64,000 bases of DNA, taken from assembly GCA_003223325.1 (NCBI GenBank), contig QHYS01000063.1:1-64000 (forward strand). Direction: 5' to 3'. Numbering within the stretch: the first letter of the stretch is position 1; each line of letters begins with the position of its first letter. A program made the position numbers and the translations under genes. The notes beneath the pieces were generated by a model. That model was not told where the DNA came from. It saw only the letters and a program-made list of their open reading frames with translations, and made no database searches. Below, one piece after another: positions 55,949 to 64,000 of the stretch. The DNA is from Acidobacteriota bacterium. Its GTDB lineage: Bacteria > Acidobacteriota > Terriglobia > Acidiferrales > UBA7541.

Positions 55949-58217
55949 TCAAAGCACCATGCGCATGTCACTGGAGGTGCCTCCGGCCGCGGGGATGTAG
56001 CACTTGAGGGTGTAATCCATGACCATGCGATCGGCATTGAACCGCCATCCTAGCGTGCGGATTGCTCTCTTCATGCGCTTGATCCAGCCCCGAGGCAAAC
56101 CGTCGCGGTCGCGCTGGTAATAAAGCGGGATCACCTCTTCGCGCAGCACTCGATAGAGATCCTCCCCGTCGCGCGCGTCGTGCAGGCTTACATTGGAATG
56201 AGTTCTGCCGGTTCCGATCGCGAACCCATTTAGCCCGTCATACGCTTCCGCCCACCAGCCGTCCAGCACGGAGAGATTCAGCCACCTTCTGCCCACTCGT
56301 ACCGGATGCCTCAAAGAGGCGCCGCGGGTTGTTCAGCCACACATCGACGCCCTGGACGAAATGGCGTCCGACATTGATGTCGTAATCCTCCACAAAGACA
56401 AACTTGTCGGCGAACTCCGCGTCGCACATCATCTCGGCAATTTGCTGCCGCAGGCGCTTGCCGGGATCGTCGCGCGGGTGCGCTGTGCCCGCGAACACGA
56501 ACTGCACCGGGCGCTTGGGATCATTGACCATGGACGCGAGTCGTTCGATATCGGCGAGAATGAGGTTGGCCCGCTTGTAGGTGGCAAACCGCCGTGCAAA
56601 CCCGATGGTCAGCGCGTCGGGACTTAGCACGCGGCTGAGTCTCTGCAGGGCCTCTGCCGGCGCGACCCGCCGCTCCGCCTGCTCCACTACGCGCAGCCGA
56701 ACGAACTCGAGCAGTCGTGCCTTCAGACTGAGATGGGTTTCCCAAAGTTCGGCATCATCAATATTCTCGATGGCATCCCAGAAACTGGATTCACCACCGC
56801 GTATCTGCCAGCCACTCCCCAAATGCCGGTCGTAGAGGCGAAACATCTGCGGCGCAAGCCAGGAGGGCACGTGCACCATTGGTGATGTGCCCGATGGGAA
56901 CCTCGTCTTCCTGCTTACCCAGGTAGAGTCCCTTCCACATTGTCCGCGAAACGTGCAGACTCGATACCGCATTCGCGCGCCGCGCAAATCGCAGGCCGAA
57001 GACAGTCATGCAAAACTCCTCGCCTGGGTCTTCGGGATTCTCGCGGCCAAGTTCCATTAGTCTTCGCTGCGAAAGCCCCAGCCCCTCGCGCAGCGGTCCC
57101 AGATGCTCCTCGATCAGATCGGAAGGGAAACGGTCGTGGCCTGCCGGCACGGGTGTATGCGTGGTGAAGACGACTTCACGCGCGACCCGCGTTGCCGCGC
57201 GATCGAAGTCCAGCCCCTCGTCCTCCATACGATGCCGAATCCTGGCCATAAAACAACCCGATGCCGATGAGGGGAATGCCTAAATCCGACGCGCTCTTGA
57301 TGTGGTCGCCGGCCAGCACGCCCAATCCGCCCGAATAGATGGGCATAGACTCGTGCAATCCGAACTCCGCCGAAAAATAACCTACCGGCCGCGTCCGCAA
57401 GACGCCGGCGTGCCGCACGCCCCAAGCGCAGTCCGCCTCCAGGTACTCGCGCTGGCGCCGATAGGCATAATTGATGAGACCCTGCAGGACCATCTCTCGC
57501 GCGCTCCGTTCGATGCCGGCAAACGGAATTTCCGCAGGAAGAGAGATGGGATTCTGATTGAGCTGCCACCAGCGTGCAAGCTGGTGGAATCATGATCCCA
57601 GCTCCACCATAGATTGCGCGCCAGGGCCCAAAGCCGCTCTTGTGTTGGAGCGATGAAGCGATCCAGCGTACGCGCCTCGCTGACAACCGGCGCCACTTGC
57701 CCGGCGGCTTGAACCAGCATGCGAATCTCGTCTTCCCGAAAGACGCGCGTCTCGATCGTCTGCACCACGAGTACACCTGCAAAACGCCGCGGTCGATCAG
57801 AGGGACGCCCAAAAATGATTGATAAGGCTCTTCTCCCGCCTCGCTGAAATATTTGAACCGCGGATGCCTGTTGACCTGTTCGACGGCAACCGGGCTCACC
57901 TGCTCGGCCACCAGTCCCGCCAGCCCTTCATTCAGGGCCATGCGGAGATGGCCCACACAGCTCAGGCGAAGTCCAAGCATCGCAGCTAAAACCAAGTTGG
58001 CACGGTCAGGCTCCAGCAGATACGCGGAGCAGACGTCGGTCTGGAATCTCCTGGCAACCAACGCCACCAGATTCATCAGCGTTTCCGCCGGCTTGCCGCT
58101 CTCCGCTGTCAGGTTATCGATTTCATCGAAGCTAAGTACCTGACCGCCGCCGGCAACGCGCATGCCCGCGCTCTGCGCGTCATCGATGTTTTCACTGATT
58201 GGGCCAACAAATGCCAT
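55949..58217 (-). pseudogene. GAF-alpha-glucan phosphorylase fusion, heavily frameshifted and deleted
   Basis: From the N-terminus: a GAF domain (ETLMNLVALVARRFQTDVCSAYLLEP, FLGVPLIDRGVLQ), a DUF3417 segment ([15 protein letters not shown]), then GT35 phosphorylase pieces ([92 protein letters not shown]). At least five frame changes occur, and roughly 115 residues are missing between LFYGQ and [13 protein letters not shown]. Glycogen or maltodextrin phosphorolysis is the expected family role, but this copy cannot be functional. Confidence 0.85.
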
Positions 58218-58226
58218 TGACCACAC

Positions 58227-58532
58227 CCTCCGAGGGACGTTAGCTTAACCGCGCGCGGGAAAAATGTGTGAGCAATGAAATGATTGAGCGCATCGAAAGT
58301 ATGACTAGCTGTGAAAAGCCCTAGGAAAGGCTGCGCCAAACGCCGTGCATGAGCTTCGCCTGGGGCGTTTCTGTCTTCGGCGTCTCCGTTCAACTCATCC
58401 GATGCTCTAGAAATTTCTGGGGTGTGGGACTGGCAATGTAGTTCGGCGTAGGCGAAAATGCTTAGCCAGGAACGCGAGCGGGCGCGCGGCCTCTCTTGCC
58501 GCTTCCGCGGCTGGCGGCGATAGCGGCACACG
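58227..58532. other. 306-base gap, no feature recognised
   Basis: This lies between the phosphorylase pseudogene (divergent) and the DUF2203 gene. No ORF, strong hairpin or clear promoter pair is seen. Confidence 0.5.
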
Positions 58533-59000
58533 ATGGCAGACGAAGAGAACGAACAAGAAGCACCGGAACCCAGGTTATTCACGCTCACCGAGGCCGAACG
58601 CACCCGGCGCGAGATCGAGCCGGTCCTGATCGAGGCCATCGAGCTGCGCAAAAAACTCGCGCCGCTGGTGGAAGAATTAGGAGCCATCTCCGCGCGGATT
58701 CAGTGGGTCGGGGGTTCCGTCATTCCCTACGAGAAAACGGCGCGGCTGCGTTTCGAGCACGACCACCTGGCCGAGTCCCTCAAGGCTGCGCTCGAAAGGA
58801 TTCAGTCTACGGGCTGTTTGATAAAAGACCTGGACACCGGACTGCTTGATTTTCCTGCCATCATCAATAATGAAGAGGTTTATCTCTGCTGGCGTCTCGG
58901 CGAAGAGCGTATCCGCTTCTGGCATCGCCAGAATGAGGGCTTTGCCGGCCGCAAGCCCCTCAACCCGGGCGACGCTGGCCCGAATAGTCCCGTGCAGTGA
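58533..59000 (+). CDS. DUF2203 family protein
   Basis: A 155-residue acidic protein of unknown function. The DUF2203 pattern is clear: FTLTEAERTRREIEPVLIEAIELRKKL, then DLDTGLLDFPAIINNEEVYLCWRLGEERIRFWH, ending with GFAGRKPL. The N-terminus is acidic and variable. No clear ribosome binding site precedes the ATG, so another start is possible. It is followed 24 bases later by the YyaL gene on the same strand. Confidence 0.85.
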   Translation: MADEENEQEAPEPRLFTLTEAERTRREIEPVLIEAIELRKKLAPLVEELGAISARIQWVGGSVIPYEKTARLRFEHDHLAESLKAALERIQSTGCLIKDLDTGLLDFPAIINNEEVYLCWRLGEERIRFWHRQNEGFAGRKPLNPGDAGPNSPVQ

Positions 59001-59024
59001 GACCCATTTTAGGGAAGGAAAGAC

Positions 59025-61154
59025 TTGAGCGCCGAGCAAACCAATCATCTTGCGCGTTCCGCTAGCCCTTACCTGCGCTCGGCTGCCCACCAGCCTGTGG
59101 AGTGGTACGAATGGGGCGAGGAAGCTTTCGCGCGCGCCCGTGCCGAAGATAAGCCCATCTTGCTCGATATCGGCGCGGTCTGGTGCCACTGGTGCCACGT
59201 CATCGACCGCGAAAGCTATGAAGACCCCGGCCTCGCCGCGCTCATCAACAAGCTCTTCGTTCCGGTAAAAGTTGATCGCGACGAGCGGCCCGACGTGGAT
59301 GCCCGTTACCAAACCGCGATCAGCGCCGTCTCGGGGCAAGGCGGCTGGCCGCTCACCGGTTTTCTCCTTTCCGATGGGCGTCCTTTTTACGGAGGCACCT
59401 ACTTCCCTCCGCAGGACTCCATGGGCCGCCCCAGTTTCCGCCGCGTGCTCGAAAATATCGCCGAGGCTTTCCGCACGCGCCGCGATGACGTGGAAAAAGC
59501 CGCCGGCGCTTTGGTAGACGCCGTGCAGCAGACAGAACTTTTCGAGGGAGCGCGCGGCAGCTGGACACCGGCAATAGTCAACGAACTGACGGGCTCCATC
59601 CTCGAGCATTTCGACCCGCACTACGGCGGATTTGGCAGCGGCGCCAAATTCCCTCACTCTGCCGCCATCGACCTGCTCCTCGAACGCTATCAAGCCACCC
59701 GCGACCCGCAATTGCTGCTTGCTGTGCAGACCACGCTCGAAAAAATGGCCCGCGGCGGCGTTTACGATCAGCTCGGCGGCGGTTTCCATCGATATTCGGT
59801 CGATGAGCGCTGGCTGGTGCCCCATTTCGAGAAGATGTCCTACGACAATTCCGAGCTGTTGAGAAACTATTTGCACGGCTATGCCGTCACGCGCAATCCA
59901 CTGTTCCGCGAAACCGCCATCGGCATTCTCCGCTGGGTAGATACCGTGCTTTCCGACCGCGAGCATGGCGGCTTTTACGCGAGTCAGGATGCCGATATCT
60001 CGCTCGATGACGACGGCGATTACTTCACCTGGACGCTCGAAGAAGTTCGTGCCGTCCTCAGCCCTGAGCTCTCGCGCCTCATCGAGCTTTACTACGACAT
60101 CGGACCTCGCGGCGAAATGCACCATAATCCGGCAAAAAATGTGCTCTGGGTCGCGCGCGAACCGCAAATCATTGCCGACGCCGTCGGCTCATCCGCAGAA
60201 GACGTAAAGAAGAAGCTCGAAGATGCTCGCGGGGAGCTTTTTGCCGCGCGCCGTAATCGCCCCACACCCTATGTTGACACTACCATCTACGTCAATTGGA
60301 ACGCCATGTTCATCTCTGCGTATCTCGAGGCCGCTCAGATTCTCGATGGCGAGGCCGCCTACAGCTGCCGCATTTTTGCTCTGGGCACTCTCGATCGTCT
60401 GATCGAGGAAGGCTGGGACGACCGCCGCGGTTTTTCCCATCGCCTCAGCTCAAATGCCGACCGCCTCGCAGGCGCCCTCGACGATCAGGTCTTTGCTGCC
60501 GCCGCATTGCTCGACGGCTTCGAAGCCACGCTCGACATGCGCTATTTCGATCTTGCCGAACGCACCGTCCGCTTGGTGCTCAAGAAATATGCCGATAACG
60601 AAAACGGTGGATTTTTCGATCGCGCCTCGGATGCGCCGCCGCTCGGCGGCTTCGACGTCCGCCGCAAGCCGATTCAGGACTCGCCAATACCCGCCGGCAA
60701 TGCTGTCGCCATCATCGTGCTCGATCGCCTTTACGAATACACCGGCAACAACGAATATCGCGAGCAGGCGCACATCGCTCTTGAAGCCTTTTCGGGTATT
60801 GCGTCGCGCTACGGAATGTTTGCGTCAACTTACGGCCTCGCTACGGTTCTCCACGCCCGCCATCCCCTGCAAGTTGTAATCACCGGAGCCTACGAAGATG
60901 AAGCGGCTCGGCGACTGGAGCGAGCTGCCTCTCTCTTTTATCGTTTTGGCAAAGCCGTGCTGCGCGTGACTCCCAAGCCGAATTTCGAGACGTTGCCCCG
61001 TGCTCTGCGGGAAATGCTGCCGGAGATTCATGCCGAAAGGACCCAGGCGTTTGTCTGCACCGCGGGCACATGTTTTCCGCCCGTCAGCGACCCGCAAAAG
61101 CTCACCGAGCTCCTCGCGCACGTGGGCGCCGGCACGGGGGCCGCCGCCGTTTGA
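59025..61154 (+). CDS. yyaL: Thioredoxin-domain protein YyaL (DUF255/spermatogenesis-associated 20 family)
   Basis: A 709-residue cytoplasmic protein. The N-terminal thioredoxin-like DUF255 domain has VWCHWCHVIDRESYEDP and SGQGGWPLTGFLLSDGRPFYGGTYFP; the C-terminal half is an (alpha/alpha)-barrel resembling sugar epimerases (GGVYDQLGGGFHRYSVDERWLVPHFEKMSYDN, YVNWNAMFISAYLEA). The TTG start follows GGAAGGAAAGAC and is the best choice. The biochemical function of the family is unsettled. It is 24 bases downstream of DUF2203. Confidence 0.9.
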   Translation: MSAEQTNHLARSASPYLRSAAHQPVEWYEWGEEAFARARAEDKPILLDIGAVWCHWCHVIDRESYEDPGLAALINKLFVPVKVDRDERPDVDARYQTAISAVSGQGGWPLTGFLLSDGRPFYGGTYFPPQDSMGRPSFRRVLENIAEAFRTRRDDVEKAAGALVDAVQQTELFEGARGSWTPAIVNELTGSILEHFDPHYGGFGSGAKFPHSAAIDLLLERYQATRDPQLLLAVQTTLEKMARGGVYDQLGGGFHRYSVDERWLVPHFEKMSYDNSELLRNYLHGYAVTRNPLFRETAIGILRWVDTVLSDREHGGFYASQDADISLDDDGDYFTWTLEEVRAVLSPELSRLIELYYDIGPRGEMHHNPAKNVLWVAREPQIIADAVGSSAEDVKKKLEDARGELFAARRNRPTPYVDTTIYVNWNAMFISAYLEAAQILDGEAAYSCRIFALGTLDRLIEEGWDDRRGFSHRLSSNADRLAGALDDQVFAAAALLDGFEATLDMRYFDLAERTVRLVLKKYADNENGGFFDRASDAPPLGGFDVRRKPIQDSPIPAGNAVAIIVLDRLYEYTGNNEYREQAHIALEAFSGIASRYGMFASTYGLATVLHARHPLQVVITGAYEDEAARRLERAASLFYRFGKAVLRVTPKPNFETLPRALREMLPEIHAERTQAFVCTAGTCFPPVSDPQKLTELLAHVGAGTGAAAV

Positions 61155-61251
61155 AAAACATGATCGAAAGATTAGCCCTGGAGTACTGCGCGAGTCTGCG
61201 GCGCCATGCCGCCGAATAGAACGTGCGAAACTTGACGGATTAGCTCTCTGC

Positions 61252-61268
61252 CGCCCGTGAGACGGGCG
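61252..61268. terminator. Hairpin downstream of yyaL
   Basis: CGCCCGT-GAG-ACGGGCG is a perfect 7-base stem with a three-base loop located about 100 bases after the yyaL stop. It has no T-run; termination is a possibility only. Confidence 0.3.
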
Positions 61269-61340
61269 ACACACGAGTCTCCCTCCTGCCAGCGATATGC
61301 GCCTCTCGCATGTTAAAATCAGAAGGTTAGGGTAACCCCT

Positions 61341-62663
61341 GTGAACGCGTTCAGCATCATGCGCCTCGCTGTTGCCGTGCCCCTCCTGCTGCTCTTGCTC
61401 TGGGCGCAACGCTATTGGTTTCTGCGCCTTTGGCGATTCGTCTCTCGAATTAAATCCCCCATTCCCCGCCGAATCGCGCGCGGTCTGGTCATATCCGGAT
61501 TCGGCATGGTGGGCGCGGCCCTGCTGACCGCCTTCTTTTCCGGCCGTCGCGACGTGGTCTGGCGCTTTTCTGGGACGATGGGCGTAATCGGACTGTGGAT
61601 TACCACCGGATTCCTGTCCTGGGTCGTGATCAGCTTGGTCTCCGGCATACGTTTGATCGGGCGGCGCGCTCGCCGTCTCTTCGCGCGGATCTCCCTGGCC
61701 ACAGGTTCGCCAGGACAATCAGCGCCAAGTGTCCGCCAAGACGATGTTCGCCTCGATCGTCGCCGATTTATTCAGGCCGCCACCGCACTTGCCGGAGCGA
61801 TCCCCTTCGGCGCGGGCGCCTACGGTTTTCTCATCGGCCGGCACGATTATCGTGTGTATCAGATCGAGTTGCCGATTAGCGGGTTGCCGCGGGAACTCGA
61901 TGGCTTGCGCATCGCCCAACTCAGCGACATCCACATCGGCAGTTACATGTCCGCAGCAGAAGTGCGCCGAGCCGTGGGCCTGGCCAACGACCTCAAGCCC
62001 AATCTCTCGGTTATTACCGGGGATTTTATTACCGGCAAGAACGATCCCCTGGCAACCTGCATTTCAGAACTGGCGCGCTTGCACGCCCCGCTGGGTGTGT
62101 GGGGCTGCAACGGAAACCATGAGATTTATGGAGACGCTCAGGAAAAAGCCGCCGAGCTCTTCGCAGATCACGGGATGAAGCTTCTGCGCCAAGAAAATGC
62201 GGAGATCAGCTGGCGCGGCGGAAAATTGAATCTGATCGGCGTCGATTATCAGCTCTCCCGGAGCTTCCGTGGCCGCCGCACGATCATGCTGGCGCACACG
62301 GATTCGCTGGTGCGGCGCGATATGCCCAACATTCTTCTTTCACACAACCCAAATTCCTTTCCGCGTGCGGCGGAGCTCGGCATTGAATTGATGCTCACCG
62401 GCCACACTCATGGCGGTCAGGTGCGCGTGGAGATTTTGGACCATCGCTTCAACCCGGCCCAGTTCTTCACTCCCTACATTGCCGGTTTGTACAGGCGCCC
62501 CCTCGGCGGCGCCAGTGCGCTGGATGACAAAGAACTGTGGACTGCCATGCCCTCCGCCCCGGCGGCGCTGGTCTACGTCAATCGCGGCTTGGGCACAATC
62601 GGCGCTCCCGTCCGCCTCGGCGTCCCACCGGAAATCTCCCTCTTGACCCTCCGCTGCGCCTGA
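61341..62663 (+). CDS. Membrane-anchored metallophosphoesterase
   Basis: A 440-residue protein with four or so N-terminal hydrophobic segments (residues 1-105) and a C-terminal calcineurin-like phosphoesterase domain. The metal ligands are visible: RIAQLSDIHIGS, ITGDFITG, CNGNHEIYG, LSHNP and LTGHTHGGQVR. A short polar region with a Tat-like RRRFIQAATALAGA segment lies between them, so the enzyme domain may be exported. It resembles the YaeI/YkuE group, acting on UDP-diacylglucosamine or other phosphates; the true substrate is unknown. GTG start after a TAACCCCT stretch. Confidence 0.88.
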   Translation: MNAFSIMRLAVAVPLLLLLLWAQRYWFLRLWRFVSRIKSPIPRRIARGLVISGFGMVGAALLTAFFSGRRDVVWRFSGTMGVIGLWITTGFLSWVVISLVSGIRLIGRRARRLFARISLATGSPGQSAPSVRQDDVRLDRRRFIQAATALAGAIPFGAGAYGFLIGRHDYRVYQIELPISGLPRELDGLRIAQLSDIHIGSYMSAAEVRRAVGLANDLKPNLSVITGDFITGKNDPLATCISELARLHAPLGVWGCNGNHEIYGDAQEKAAELFADHGMKLLRQENAEISWRGGKLNLIGVDYQLSRSFRGRRTIMLAHTDSLVRRDMPNILLSHNPNSFPRAAELGIELMLTGHTHGGQVRVEILDHRFNPAQFFTPYIAGLYRRPLGGASALDDKELWTAMPSAPAALVYVNRGLGTIGAPVRLGVPPEISLLTLRCA

Positions 62664-62772
62664 AGCAAAGTTTCGCTTCGGGGCCATCGGTCTTAAACTG
62701 CTCGGGTTGCGATTTTGCAGTCCGGTCTATCCCAGTCCCATGGAAGCCAGCGCGCAGACCCACGGGGCGCTA

Positions 62773-62816
62773 CCCTCAGTAAAAAGATGTGATAATGTGT
62801 CCCCTCAGTCTAAAAG
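62773..62816 (+). promoter_or_regulatory. Extended -10 flanked by direct repeats upstream of thiC
   Basis: CCCTCAGT followed by A-rich AAAAAG occurs at 62773-62786 and again (CCCTCAGTC-TAAAAG) at 62802-62816, on both sides of TGTGATAAT, an extended -10 element at 62788-62796. This suggests a transcription factor site over the thiC promoter. I looked for and did not see a TPP riboswitch between it and the ATG. Confidence 0.4.
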
Positions 62817-62839
62817 GGCAGTCAAAAATAGTAGTCTGA

Positions 62840-64000
<1,161 letters not shown>

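Noticed and set aside
58677-60167. 496-residue minus-strand ORF opposite DUF2203 and yyaL
   Set aside because: Shadow frame; the plus-strand genes carry full family signatures.

Overview
This 64 kb window is high-GC bacterial chromosome, almost certainly from an acidobacterium of the Terriglobia/Koribacter type. No ribosomal RNA is present to prove this. The evidence is the family mix (a Tat-type VOC protein, DUF5818-, DUF6526- and DUF4010-like proteins, DUF1800, a GAF-glucan phosphorylase fusion), the LpxI route to lipid A, a fused AroD-AroE, and short intergenic repeats of the 'gagattcttcg...cagaatgaca' kind. I see no tRNA, rRNA, CRISPR array, prophage or complete insertion sequence.

Layout. 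0-8 kb holds iscS-iscA (Fe-S assembly, minus strand), coaD, and a translationally coupled run of an aminotransferase, manA, manC and a phosphohexomutase (GDP-mannose supply), then a PhzF-family protein. 8-14 kb (minus) holds a TPR-GAF-degenerate GGDEF protein, 3-hydroxyacyl-CoA dehydrogenase, enoyl-CoA hydratase, ribH, a visibly broken nusB, and a secreted protein built almost wholly of 7-residue charged repeats. 14-17.7 kb holds lepA, xseA and a DUF2905 protein. 17.7-20 kb is an AT-richer patch with an ArsR regulator flanked by two broken AHSA1/SRPBCC genes, plus a VOC protein. 20-23 kb is sucC-sucD-ndk. 23-28 kb is trpD opposite aroDE-trpE-trpG, with a small MITE-like element sitting inside an older intergenic repeat.

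28-31 kb holds an exported protein of unknown function with a strong sigma70-type promoter, an AMMECR1 protein and pgsA. 31-38.3 kb is one long minus-strand run, fabZ-lpxA-lpxI-Gfo/Idh oxidoreductase-TonB-like protein-miaA-hflX. The first four genes are coupled by overlapping stops and starts and tie lipid A synthesis to an oxidoreductase and a TonB-like protein. 38.4-48.5 kb is a mixed region: M20 peptidase, secreted TPR-metallopeptidase, class IV aminotransferase, DUF1800, small exported proteins, DUF4010, msrA and a broken DUF4097 gene. 48.8-54.8 kb holds an orphan hybrid histidine kinase, a membrane-anchored unknown coupled to an ABC-2 exporter, and a four-TM holin-like protein. 55-58.2 kb is a decay zone: a DUF1697 gene and a GAF-glucan phosphorylase fusion, both shattered by frameshifts. 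58.5-64 kb holds DUF2203, YyaL, a membrane metallophosphoesterase and the first part of thiC.

Five loci (nusB, AHSA1, DUF4097, DUF1697, GAF-phosphorylase) carry frameshifts or internal deletions in otherwise well conserved sequence, and a sixth (the first AHSA1 gene) is truncated. This may be real decay or assembly error. nusB is the case most worth checking, because the gene is normally intact.
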